From: an uncultured Aquincola sp.
Lineage (GTDB): Bacteria; Pseudomonadota; Gammaproteobacteria; Burkholderiales; Burkholderiaceae
Length of the DNA stretch: 15,152 nt
Direction: 5' to 3'
Assembly (NCBI GenBank): GCA_937883885.1
Contig: CAKZXL010000069.1
Location: 1 to 15,152 of the forward strand
Shown: positions 7,773 through 15,059 of the stretch, piece by piece
Position numbering within the stretch: the stretch's first letter is position 1
How the letters are laid out: every line of letters starts with the position of its first letter
Translations under genes and position numbers: made by a program
Notes under the pieces: model-generated
The model's input: the letters and a program-made list of their open reading frames with translations, nothing else
What the model was told of the DNA's origin: nothing
The model's database searches: none

Positions 7773-7782
7773 TCCCATTCCC

Positions 7783-7790
7783 AGGAGGAT
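7783..7790 (+). promoter_or_regulatory. Strong ribosome-binding site of traH
   Basis: AGGAGGAT is a near-perfect Shine-Dalgarno sequence lying in the 22-nt gap after traF, with 4 nt to the ATG at 7795 (6 nt from the end of AGGAGG). It is the strongest site in the operon and fixes the traH start, although the open frame extends far upstream through traF. Confidence 0.8.
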
Positions 7791-7794
7791 CGTC

Positions 7795-9237
7795 ATGCCC
7801 AACCGCCCGACCCAGCGCAGCATCTGCGCTGCCCTCGTCGCCATGGCCACCGTGTGGCACGCCGCGCCGGCACGGGCCGGCGACCTCAACGCCGAGGTGA
7901 ACACGATGTTCAACAACCTCGGCACGATCGGGAACTACACCGCACCGGGTGCGTTTCGCGGGCAGACCTTCAACACGTACACCGGCGGCAGCCTGTTCAT
8001 GCGCTCGCCGAACAAGGTCTACCAGCTCGCCGCGATCCAGTTCCCCAGTGCCAAGGCGGGGTGCGGCGGGATCGACGTCTTCGGCGGCTCGTTCTCGCAC
8101 ATCTCGGCCGAGGAGTTCAAGAACATGCTGCGCAACATCACGGCCGCGCTGCCCGGCATCGCCTTCCAGCTCGCGCTGGAGTCGGTCTCGCCGCTGCTGG
8201 GTGGCCTCACCAAGTGGGCGAAGGGCCTGGAGACCTGGATCAACAACGCACGCATCAACTCCTGCGAGACCGCCAAGGCCATCGTCAGCACCGCGGCCGA
8301 GGCCACGGGTTACAGCTCGCAGGAGGCCTGCGCCGACCTGGCCATCGAGATGGGACTGGAAAGTGACCGCGACGCGGCCCGTCGTCGATGCGCCAGCGAC
8401 CGCCCGGGCATCCTCGCCTCGGCGCGGAGTTCCACCGACCCCAATGTCCGCAACAAGGCGCCGTTCGTCGGCAACCTGACCTGGAAGGCACTGCAGCGCA
8501 CGGGCACAGCGCTGGACGACGCCGAGCGCGAACTCATCATGAGCATCGTCGGCACCGTCATCTTCCACCCCGAAAGCGCAAACCGGGACCCGGAGCCCGT
8601 GCCGCCGACGATCACGTCGATCAGCCAGTTGCTCTACGGCCAAGCGGCGGCGACCGGCACCAACGTCACCCAGCACCTGCTGCGCTGCAACGACTACACG
8701 AACTGCGACGTCGTCACGCTGAACACGGGCTACACGCACACGCCCTTCACGGCCCGGGTCGAGACCATGATGCGGTCGATCGCCGACAAGATCGCCACGC
8801 GCACCGCGATCCCGAACAACTCCGCCGAGGTCGGCTTCGTCAACCAGACCACCGAGCCCGTCTACCGGATGATGTCGATCGGCGCGACGATTCCCGGCTC
8901 GGGGCTGGCCGACAGCCTGATCGGCCAGTACCGCGACGTGATCGCGGCCGACTACGCCTACGTCTTCCTCGAGCGCAACCTGCGGCTCGGGATGGCCGCG
9001 CTCGACAAGGACTACACGCTGCAGCAAAGCCAGCGCGAACTGGCCAACCAGGTGCGCCAACGTGCCCAGGCCATGCTGCTGCAGTTGTCGCAGGAGAAGA
9101 ACCTGCTGTACCAGAAGGTCGGCTCCTTCCGCGCCGTCTCCAGTCACCTGGAGCAACTCGAGCGGCAACTGCGCTCCAGCATGCCCCAGCATGTGATGGA
9201 CATGTTGGGGCAGCGCGCGGCCTACGTGGCCCGGTAG
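7795..9237 (+). CDS. traH: TraH, F-type pilus assembly protein
   Basis: TraH is a periplasmic/outer-membrane-associated protein for pilus assembly, interacting with TraF and TraU. The product is 480 residues (F TraH is about 458). A signal peptide (1-28, ending ARA) precedes the family-typical opening of the mature protein, DLNAEVNTMFNNLGTIGNYT. The conserved block GCGGIDVFGGSFSHISAEEF (about 87-106) is diagnostic, followed by NINNAR/SCETAK-like conserved helices. The C-terminal part (about 405-470) is strongly charged and heptad-like (QSQRELANQVRQRAQ, SSHLEQLERQLRSSM), a likely coiled coil. The start is set by AGGAGGAT upstream; traG follows after 24 nt. Confidence 0.96.
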   Translation: MPNRPTQRSICAALVAMATVWHAAPARAGDLNAEVNTMFNNLGTIGNYTAPGAFRGQTFNTYTGGSLFMRSPNKVYQLAAIQFPSAKAGCGGIDVFGGSFSHISAEEFKNMLRNITAALPGIAFQLALESVSPLLGGLTKWAKGLETWINNARINSCETAKAIVSTAAEATGYSSQEACADLAIEMGLESDRDAARRRCASDRPGILASARSSTDPNVRNKAPFVGNLTWKALQRTGTALDDAERELIMSIVGTVIFHPESANRDPEPVPPTITSISQLLYGQAAATGTNVTQHLLRCNDYTNCDVVTLNTGYTHTPFTARVETMMRSIADKIATRTAIPNNSAEVGFVNQTTEPVYRMMSIGATIPGSGLADSLIGQYRDVIAADYAYVFLERNLRLGMAALDKDYTLQQSQRELANQVRQRAQAMLLQLSQEKNLLYQKVGSFRAVSSHLEQLERQLRSSMPQHVMDMLGQRAAYVAR

Positions 9238-9261
9238 CCGCTCCGACGCCCCGAGGCGGCC

Positions 9262-12030
9262 ATGTGGGAGATCTTTGCCTACCAGAACGCGGACAGCCTG
9301 TTCGGCATCTTCAACGCCGCGGCCGCCATCCATGCGTCGAGCGACTACAGGGCCGCCGTCGCGGCGGTGGCCTTCTGCGGCTTCATCGCCGCCTTGCTCG
9401 CCTACGCATTCGCCCCCGACAAGCTGCAGGGCTGGAAATGGCTGGCCACCGTGCTGCTCGTGTTCTCGGTGCTGATCGTGCCCCGAGTGACGGTGGGTAT
9501 CGTGGACAAGACCGGCGGCTCGGCGGTGAAGGTCGTCGCCAACGTCCCCTTCGGGGTGGCCATGCTCGGCAGCATCACCAGCACCATCGGCCACACGCTG
9601 ACGGGCCTCTTCGAGACCGCGTTTCAGGTCATCCCCGGCGCGGGCGCGATGCCGGCGGAACTGAGCTACGAGCGCAACGGCCTGATGTTCGGCAACCGCC
9701 TGATCCGCGAGACCGGCAACGTCGTCTTCCAAGACCCCACCTTCCGCACCGACCTGATCAACTTCATCCACAACTGCACGATGTATGACCTGATCGACGG
9801 CACCGTCGATCCGGCCACGTTCTCCACCTCCGACGACGTGTGGGCGCTCATGGCCACGCCGAATCCGGCCCGCTTCAGCGCGGTGACCGGCGCCGGTGCG
9901 GCGGTGACCGTCGACACCTGCCCCAACGTCTACGGCAACCTGAACGGCCGCCTGCCGGCGCAGGTCACGCGCATCGAGGGCCGGCTGGCCTTCCAGCTGA
10001 ACCCCACGCTGCCCAGCGCCGCCGCGACCGCCGCGATCGCTGGCCAGATTCAGCAGGCCTACATCCGCAACAGCATCGCGAATGCGGCCGCGACGGCAAC
10101 GGACCTGATCCGGCAGAACGCGGTGCTCAATGCCATCAGCGACACCAGCAACATCATCGGCCAGAAGGTGAACGACCCGGCGGCGATGGTGCTCGCGGTC
10201 GGCCGTGCGCAGGCGGTGGCGCAGCAGAACGCGACCTGGATGAACTACGGCAAGGTCGCCGAACAATCGCTGCCGGTGTTCCGCAACGTCATCGAGGCGC
10301 TCACCTACGCGCTCTTCCCCCTCTTCGTGCTGCTGCTCCTGCTGACCAGCGGGCGCGAGTCGATGATCGCCTTCAAGGGGTACGCGGCGATCCTGATCTG
10401 GATCCAGCTGTGGCCGCCGCTGTACGCGGTGCTCAACTACATGGCTTCGGTGTACGCCGCCTATGACCTGGCTGCCGCGTCGGACCTGGGCACCGGGACG
10501 AAAGCCCTGGCGCTGCAAACCGCGTCGACGATCTACTCGCGCGCGATCTCCGGCGAGGCCGTGGTCGGCTACCTGGCCATCAGCATCCCCTTCATCGCCT
10601 GGGCCGCGCTCAAGCGCATGGAGAACTTCGGCACGGCACTCGTTGGCGGCTTGTCCGGGCTGCAGGGCATGCTGGCCGGCAGCACGGCGGGCGCCGCCGT
10701 CGGCAATGTGTCGATGGGAAACGTCGCGATGGATCAGCTGCAACTGGCGCCGAACCGCACTTCGGCGTTCATGAGTTCGTGGCAGAGCGACCTCAGCGGC
10801 AACACCTTCACGTCGAGCGCGCTCACCGGACGCACGGCCGCGAGCCTGCTGCGCAACCAGGGTTTCGCCTCGCGCGTGGTGTCGATGCGGGTCAGCGAGC
10901 AGGACGTGACCGAGGCCAGCCGTCAAGCCGACGCAGCGCGGGGCGAGATGGTGTCCGCAAGCAACGAACGGTCTACCGTCCTGACCGAGGCCTTCACCAA
11001 GGGGCTGGCGAAGCTCAAGTCCTCGCGCAGTTCATCGGGCACCTCGACGAGCAGCTTCGAGCAACTGGGCGAGACGCTGACGCGGCTGGACCAAATCACG
11101 AAGACTGTGGCTGACAGCACTGGCTTGACCCAGGCCCAGGTGGCCAGCATCGCCTTCGGCGCCTCGGCGCACCTTGGCCTGAGCACGCCTGTTGCCGGAG
11201 CGTCGGTCCAGGGAAACGCTGGCAAGAGCTATCAGACAGGCCTGTCGGCGGATCAGCGCAAGGTCCTCGGAGCGATGAGCAACGAGCAGATCGCAGAGTT
11301 CAAGCAGTTTGGCGATCGCGTTTCGCGAGACGCATCTACCGTCGCATTGATCGCGGCTGACTCGCGAGAGTCCCGCGAGCTTGCTTCGAGGCTGGCGAAC
11401 ACGTCCTCGAGAACAGAGCGTGCCGAGGCTTCCTATGGCGAGCGGAGCGCTCTCGCAGAACGTCTCTCATCCGCGCGCGAGCGTGGCGAAGTGTTGTCGA
11501 TCGACATCGCGCAGGACCCATACAACCTCGAGATGTTCATGCGGTACGCCGAACGGTACGGTGGGAACAGCGCAGCCGCGCTTTCGCTGATGGACTCCGA
11601 ACTTGCACGACAAGGGCTACCGCCGACCCGTGTCTTCTCGAATGGCGTCGCGGTGCCGGAATCGTTCGCTCGCCTGCACCGTGAGTTTCAAGAGGACAGC
11701 GAGGCGACGAAGCTCAATCCCAAGCTCGATGCGGCCCCGCGGATTCCAGGGGTGCTTCCTCGGAGCGAACTTCCGTCGGGCACCACAACGTCCGAGCAGA
11801 ACGATCTCCGCGACGACGTTCGACGTGGTGGCGCTCAGTTGCGCGTTCGAGCAGACGACGCTCGCGCGGGTTTCGATGCAAAGGACGGCACATCTCGATC
11901 CGCTGATGGGACGCTTTCGACCGAGAAGTCCCTCCTCCTGCAGACGGGCCGTCAAGTCGCCGTCGATGCGGGCTCGACCCTTGACGAAGCGCGCAAGGCC
12001 GCGGGCGACCTGCTCAAAAAGAAGCGCTAG
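9262..12030 (+). CDS. traG: TraG, pilus assembly / mating-pair stabilisation / exclusion protein
   Basis: The 922-residue product matches F TraG in size (about 938). The N-terminal half is an inner-membrane domain needed for pilus assembly, with hydrophobic segments at about 30-52, 58-75, 97-115, 338-362, 373-400 and 433-450 and the conserved ILIWIQLWPPLYAVLNYM stretch (about 377-394). The remainder is hydrophilic, Ser/Thr/Ala-rich and helical, like the C-terminal domain of F TraG and SXT TraG that acts in mating-pair stabilisation and recognises the exclusion protein of the recipient. A GAGG lies 5-10 nt before the ATG. From roughly 11100 onward the codons become visibly less GC-biased, suggesting the C-terminal part has a separate history. 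The TAG stop directly abuts the stop of a convergent gene. Confidence 0.95.
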   Translation: MWEIFAYQNADSLFGIFNAAAAIHASSDYRAAVAAVAFCGFIAALLAYAFAPDKLQGWKWLATVLLVFSVLIVPRVTVGIVDKTGGSAVKVVANVPFGVAMLGSITSTIGHTLTGLFETAFQVIPGAGAMPAELSYERNGLMFGNRLIRETGNVVFQDPTFRTDLINFIHNCTMYDLIDGTVDPATFSTSDDVWALMATPNPARFSAVTGAGAAVTVDTCPNVYGNLNGRLPAQVTRIEGRLAFQLNPTLPSAAATAAIAGQIQQAYIRNSIANAAATATDLIRQNAVLNAISDTSNIIGQKVNDPAAMVLAVGRAQAVAQQNATWMNYGKVAEQSLPVFRNVIEALTYALFPLFVLLLLLTSGRESMIAFKGYAAILIWIQLWPPLYAVLNYMASVYAAYDLAAASDLGTGTKALALQTASTIYSRAISGEAVVGYLAISIPFIAWAALKRMENFGTALVGGLSGLQGMLAGSTAGAAVGNVSMGNVAMDQLQLAPNRTSAFMSSWQSDLSGNTFTSSALTGRTAASLLRNQGFASRVVSMRVSEQDVTEASRQADAARGEMVSASNERSTVLTEAFTKGLAKLKSSRSSSGTSTSSFEQLGETLTRLDQITKTVADSTGLTQAQVASIAFGASAHLGLSTPVAGASVQGNAGKSYQTGLSADQRKVLGAMSNEQIAEFKQFGDRVSRDASTVALIAADSRESRELASRLANTSSRTERAEASYGERSALAERLSSARERGEVLSIDIAQDPYNLEMFMRYAERYGGNSAAALSLMDSELARQGLPPTRVFSNGVAVPESFARLHREFQEDSEATKLNPKLDAAPRIPGVLPRSELPSGTTTSEQNDLRDDVRRGGAQLRVRADDARAGFDAKDGTSRSADGTLSTEKSLLLQTGRQVAVDAGSTLDEARKAAGDLLKKKR

Positions 12031-12366
12031 TCAATCGACGCGGTCTGGATCAAGCATATGTCGATCGGGCTCGGAACGAGTGGGACGCATGAACGGAGGG
12101 TGGCCCCCGTCCCGCCAGTAGTTCCGATCCCGATCTTCTGGCCCGCTGCCCATTCCGAACGAGGCATCGAGCGCCTCGGGCCGACGCACTCCTGCCCCCC
12201 TGGCAACCCGCCCGATTGCGCCTCCGATAGCAGCGCCGGCGACGCATCCGATGCTGATCATGACTGCCCGGACGCTCCAGGCGTCTTGCGCGGCAACGAG
12301 CAACCCCGCCAACCCCCCGATGGCGATACAGACGAAGAGGATCGACTTGCGCATATCGCTGCTCAC
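12031..12366 (-). CDS. Small two-helix membrane protein, candidate entry-exclusion protein
   Basis: The minus-strand product is 111 residues from GTG 12366, or 107 from ATG 12354; neither start has a strong ribosome site. Two hydrophobic segments are clear: about residues 8-26 (ILFVCIAIGGLAGLLVAA) and 33-52 (a Gly/Ala-rich helix with GAAIGGAIG). They are followed by a hydrophilic tail rich in Asp, Arg and Pro (RDRNYWRDGGHPPF, PDRHMLDPDRVD). The gene is convergent with traG, and the two stop codons are directly adjacent. In SXT/R391 elements the entry-exclusion gene eex lies immediately beside traG and its product pairs with the TraG C-terminus. Size, membrane character and position fit that role, but I see no sequence match to known Eex. 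A weak promoter (TTGCTT, 16 nt, TACCCT on the minus strand, 12403-12376) is possible. Confidence 0.65.
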   Translation of the reverse strand: MSSDMRKSILFVCIAIGGLAGLLVAAQDAWSVRAVMISIGCVAGAAIGGAIGRVARGAGVRRPEALDASFGMGSGPEDRDRNYWRDGGHPPFMRPTRSEPDRHMLDPDRVD

Positions 12367-12490
12367 TGGTTTTCAAGGGTAGCGAGACGCGCGGCAAAAG
12401 CAATCCGTGTGGGCGGTTGCTCCCGAGCGTCCCCTCCCAATCGCCACCGAAAACCATCCGCCTCCCCCACGAGACTCGCTGAGCTAAGGT

Positions 12491-12504
12491 TGTCAAAGTT
12501 GACA
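12491..12504. promoter_or_regulatory. Perfect palindrome, probable operator of the toxin-antitoxin pair
   Basis: TGTCAA-AG-TTGACA is a perfect 6-bp inverted repeat with a 2-bp centre. Its right arm is itself a consensus -35 hexamer, so a protein bound here would block transcription of the downstream antitoxin-toxin genes. HTH-containing Xre-type antitoxins commonly repress their own promoter, so the antitoxin encoded at 12559 is the natural candidate ligand. Confidence 0.6.
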
Positions 12505-12527
12505 TACGAGACAAACGAGGCTACTCT
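12499..12527 (+). promoter_or_regulatory. Putative sigma-70 promoter for the antitoxin-toxin operon
   Basis: A consensus -35 box TTGACA (12499-12504) is followed after 17 nt by TACTCT (12522-12527), a weak -10 box. Transcription would begin near 12534, giving a leader of about 25 nt before the ATG at 12559 with a CGGAG ribosome site at 12548-12552. The spacing is ideal, but the -10 match is only three of six bases. Confidence 0.5.
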
Positions 12528-12558
12528 GCCGCATCTCGGTGCGTACGCGGAGTTCGCC

Positions 12559-13203
12559 ATGCGCAAGGCACAAGCTGCATCAGCTGTGGACCAACCACTC
12601 GTAACCGCGACGGAAGCTCGCCGCTTTGAAAAGGCGGTCACAGTTCGCGACCGTGGTGCATTCCTGTTCGAGCTTGACCGCCTTGTCCGAGAGAAGCTGG
12701 CGGCTGCTGCGAGCACTGCAAGCGAATCGCCGCCGCTGACGGAAACGCTGCGCCGAAAAGCCGAGTCGCTGCGCGCAGCCACTTCTTGGGCGCCGATAGC
12801 CGCCGACGTCCAGCGAGGCCGTGTCGAACTGCTGCGCGAGTTCGAGCGACCGCACAACCTGCCCTTGGCCGACTTTGTGCGCCTCGCCCACAAGTCCCGC
12901 CAGCAGATCTACAAGGACATCGCCGCCCGTAGGCTGCTTGCCCTAGACGTGGGCCGCCGCGGCCAGCGCGTTCCCGACTGGCAGTTGGAGTCACCAGGCC
13001 TGCAACTGACGCGCGCCGTGCTCCAGGCCACTGAAGATCTCGACGCCTGGACGGTGTACCGTGCCCTGGCGGAGCCCTCCGAAGCCCTTGGCGGTCGGTC
13101 CCCGGCAGCGAGCGTGAATCGAGGCAATGTCGACGCGACGGCGCGCGTGGTGCTTGCTTCGCTCGGCGTGCAGCCGGCGGAGCGTGGCGGTGCCGACGCG
13201 TGA
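12559..13203 (+). CDS. Xre/MbcA/ParS-type antitoxin with extended N-terminus
   Basis: The 214-residue protein is the likely antitoxin of the adjacent RES toxin. A central HTH-like segment (about 103-145: ADFVRLAHKSRQQIYKDI then LLALDVGRRGQRVPDWQL) is followed by a C-terminal block (about 168-207). There, WTVYRALAEPSEALGGRSP and NVDATARVVLASLG match the MbcA/ParS/Xre toxin-binding pattern of a Trp, then ALGGRSP. About 100 extra, Ala-rich helical residues precede the HTH, making it longer than typical RES partners of roughly 130-160 residues. The open frame extends far upstream, but ATG 12559 is chosen because of the promoter, the CGGAG site 6 nt before it, and the palindromic operator. The last 14 nt overlap the toxin gene. 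Confidence 0.82.
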   Translation: MRKAQAASAVDQPLVTATEARRFEKAVTVRDRGAFLFELDRLVREKLAAAASTASESPPLTETLRRKAESLRAATSWAPIAADVQRGRVELLREFERPHNLPLADFVRLAHKSRQQIYKDIAARRLLALDVGRRGQRVPDWQLESPGLQLTRAVLQATEDLDAWTVYRALAEPSEALGGRSPAASVNRGNVDATARVVLASLGVQPAERGGADA

Positions 13204-13792
13204 CGTTCCGGCCCGAGTTATCCCGGCGGGGGAACTTCTTCAGCACGTGAGCCGAGCTGCATATCGCGGCACGGCACTTCACTTCGGTCGCTCGGGCGGC
13301 AATCGCTACGACGACCCAACTCGCCGGTTTGGCACGCTCTATGTCGGCTTTGACCTGTCCACCACGCTCATGGAATCGGTCTTTCGTCAGCACCGCTGGA
13401 GCCGCCGCGTCAAGCGTGTGATCACCCGAACCGAGGTGTACTCGCGCATGGTCCGGGCGATCGGCATCCTCGAGCCGCTGTCGCTGGCCGATCTCACTGC
13501 GCCCGGCGTGATGGCATCGCAGTTCGGATTGAACCTGGCCCAGTTGGCCAGCCGTCGCTACGTCCACACGCAGCGCATTGCGGCGCTGGTGCACGAGTTG
13601 GCCGAGCCCGGTGGCGCGCATCGATTCGACGGTGTGCTCTACCCGTCGCGCAACAACCACCCGGCCGCGTGCGCCGCACTGTTCGACCGTGCAGCCAAGA
13701 AGCTCTCGCTCGTCGACGACATCGCGCTGCGCGACCACATCGACTGGCCGTCGTTTCTCACCAGGTACCAAGTCTTCGTCTTGCCCGTTTGA
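13190..13792 (+). CDS. RES-domain toxin (probable NAD+-depleting)
   Basis: The 200-residue product is a RES-domain protein, named for conserved Arg, Glu and Ser. Visible landmarks are LQHVSRAAYRG (17-27), GNRYDDPTRRFGTLYVGFD (37-55) carrying Arg39, LMESVF with Glu62, and FDGVLYPSR with Ser153. Characterised RES toxins (MbcT and related) destroy cellular NAD+ unless bound by their Xre/MbcA antitoxin. The start is taken as GTG 13190, 7 nt after a GCGGAG site; GTG 13184 is too close to that site. Overlap with the antitoxin stop by 14 nt implies translational coupling. All key residues appear present, so the toxin is probably functional. Its location beside a transfer operon suggests a stabilising addiction module. 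Confidence 0.88.
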   Translation: MPTRDVPARVIPAGELLQHVSRAAYRGTALHFGRSGGNRYDDPTRRFGTLYVGFDLSTTLMESVFRQHRWSRRVKRVITRTEVYSRMVRAIGILEPLSLADLTAPGVMASQFGLNLAQLASRRYVHTQRIAALVHELAEPGGAHRFDGVLYPSRNNHPAACAALFDRAAKKLSLVDDIALRDHIDWPSFLTRYQVFVLPV

Positions 13793-13848
13793 GGTTCACT
13801 GGCCAACCCCGGCCCCTGCCTATGTGCATGGTCCATCGGAGCGGGGTG

Positions 13849-13860
13849 CGAGGCGCCTCG
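13849..13860. repeat. 12-bp perfect palindrome downstream of the toxin gene
   Basis: CGAGGCGCCTCG reads the same on both strands and lies 57 nt after the toxin stop. It has no loop and no following T-run, so it does not qualify as a classic intrinsic terminator. It may be chance in such GC-rich DNA. Nothing else is recognisable between the toxin stop (13792) and the insertion-sequence end near 13915. Confidence 0.3.
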
Positions 13861-13918
13861 GCTGCCCGCTGGCCGCGATGCGACGGGGCAGCCGAGAGAA
13901 GTGGGGCGCTCACGTGCG

Positions 13919-13985
13919 CATTCCAGCGATCGCGGACACCCATTCCAAGCTGATCGCGGACAGTGTTCCAGGTGATGGCGGACGC
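13919..13985. repeat. Three direct repeats at the IS21 end
   Basis: Three related units follow one another: TTCCAGCGATCGCGGACAC (from 13921), TTCCAAGCTGATCGCGGACA (from 13943) and TTCCAGGTGATGGCGGACGC (from 13966). They recur at about 22-23 nt. IS21-family ends typically hold several such transposase-binding repeats near the tip. The third unit is the most diverged. Confidence 0.8.
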
Positions 13986-14028
13986 CCTGGGAGGGGTGCC
14001 TGAGTGACGGCGTGGATGGTAGGGCAGT

Positions 14029-14074
14029 TGTCCACGATCGCGCTGGAACGCTGTCCGCGATCAGCGTGGAACGA
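14029..14074. repeat. Two tandem repeats in opposite orientation to the 13919-13985 array
   Basis: TGTCCACGATCGCGCTGGAA (from 14029) and TGTCCGCGATCAGCGTGGAA (from 14052) are 23-nt tandem units. Each is the reverse complement, with few mismatches, of the units at 13919-13985; for example CTGATCGCGGACA at 13950-13962 pairs with TGTCCGCGATCAG at 14052-14064. The two arrays are separated by about 43 nt and could form a large hairpin or represent two facing element ends. Confidence 0.78.
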
Positions 14075-14261
14075 CGCTTTGCCGGGTTGTCCACGCGGCG
14101 CTCGGGCGTCGGGTGGGCAACCCGGTGCCGCAGGGTGTTGGTGTCCTGGAACTCGCACCCGGCAGCCTTGTCCATGGCGGCGGCGTCGCCTGCGACGAAC
14201 GACCGACACGGTGGGCAAGGCGGGCCAGTAGTGCGCGGACCTGCGGACAGCGCAGATGCCG

Positions 14262-15059
14262 TCAGGCTTGCGGCCTGCTCCTGCGCATGGACTCTCCCTT
14301 GAGTGCCAGGGTGTGCGAGGCGTGCAGCAGCCGGTCCATGATGGCGTCGGCGATGGTGGGCTCGGCCAGCCATTCGTGCCATGCGCTGGTGGGCAGCTGG
14401 CTGGTGATCAGCGTCGAGCGGCTGCCTACCCGGTCGTCCAGCAGTTCAAGCAAGTCCTGCCGCTCGGGCGCCGTGATCGGGGCGATGGCCAGGTCATCGA
14501 ACACCAGGACGTCCAAGCGCGCCAGGGCGCTGAGCCGGCGGCTGAAGCTGCCGTCGCCATGGGCCACCTGCAGCTCGTGCAGGAGCCGCGTGGCGCGGGT
14601 GTAGAGCACGCTGAAGCCCTGACGGGCGGCCTGCTGCGCCAAGGCGCAACCCAGCCAGGTCTTGCCGCAACCGGTGGCACCGGTGATCAGCACGTTGCGG
14701 CCGTGGCGGATCCAGTCGCCTCCGGCCAGGGCGGTGACCAGGTGCCGGTCGAGGCCGCGGCTGGTGCGCCAGTCGACGTCTTCCACGCAGGCCGAGCCGA
14801 CCTTGAGCTTGGCCGCCTTCAGCAGCCGCGCCACGCGCTTGCCGTCGCGCCAGTCGACCTCGCGTTGCACGAGCATGGCCAGGCGTTGGTCGAAGGGCAA
14901 CGCCTCGGCGGCGTGCTGGGTGGCGGGGTCGGTCAGCGCGGCGAGCATGCCGTCCAGGCGCAGGCCGCGCAGTTGGTCCAGAGTGTGTTGTTGCAGCATG
15001 GGGATGTCGGTGTTCGGGTCGTTTGGGGCGGGCATGGAAGCGGTCGATCCGCGCCCCAT
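14262..15059 (-). CDS. istB: IstB, IS21-family transposition helper ATPase
   Basis: IstB is the AAA+ helper that selects target DNA and stimulates the IstA transposase. The 265-residue product carries a typical N-terminal helical domain (TLDQLRGLRLDGMLAAL, 26-42), Walker A GATGCGKT (127-134), Walker B VLVFDDLA (184-191) and the polar strand LITSQLP (217-223). Length is normal for the family, and the ATPase motifs are intact, so it should be functional. The start at ATG 15059 is chosen because it overlaps the istA stop as TGATG, the usual coupled arrangement. ATG 15035 and ATG 14999 (MLQQHTLDQL) are alternatives giving shorter proteins with a more standard N-terminus. Confidence 0.93.
   Translation of the reverse strand: MGRGSTASMPAPNDPNTDIPMLQQHTLDQLRGLRLDGMLAALTDPATQHAAEALPFDQRLAMLVQREVDWRDGKRVARLLKAAKLKVGSACVEDVDWRTSRGLDRHLVTALAGGDWIRHGRNVLITGATGCGKTWLGCALAQQAARQGFSVLYTRATRLLHELQVAHGDGSFSRRLSALARLDVLVFDDLAIAPITAPERQDLLELLDDRVGSRSTLITSQLPTSAWHEWLAEPTIADAIMDRLLHASHTLALKGESMRRSRPQA

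Noticed and set aside
7639..10926. Very long open frame (over 1000 codons) on the minus strand opposite traH and traG
   Set aside because: It is antisense to two well-supported tra genes, its composition is Arg/Gly/His/Ala-rich without any domain, and it is explained by the lack of stop codons in GC-rich DNA.
12025..12036. Possible bidirectional terminator between traG and the convergent gene
   Set aside because: The stop codons are directly adjacent, and no stem-loop with a T-run is visible on either strand there.
12058..12558. Upstream extension of the antitoxin reading frame
   Set aside because: This part is antisense to the two-helix membrane protein gene and crosses the promoter and operator. 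Its translation is Pro/Ala/Asp-rich without structure, so the start at ATG 12559 is preferred.
13919..14074. CRISPR-like short regularly spaced repeats
   Set aside because: Units are imperfect, only two or three per orientation, lie nearly back to back without unique spacers, and are next to istB, so they are insertion-sequence end repeats.
13793..14260. Short open frames on both strands between the toxin gene and istB
   Set aside because: None has a ribosome site, a coding-like composition or a recognisable product, and they run across the IS21 end repeats.
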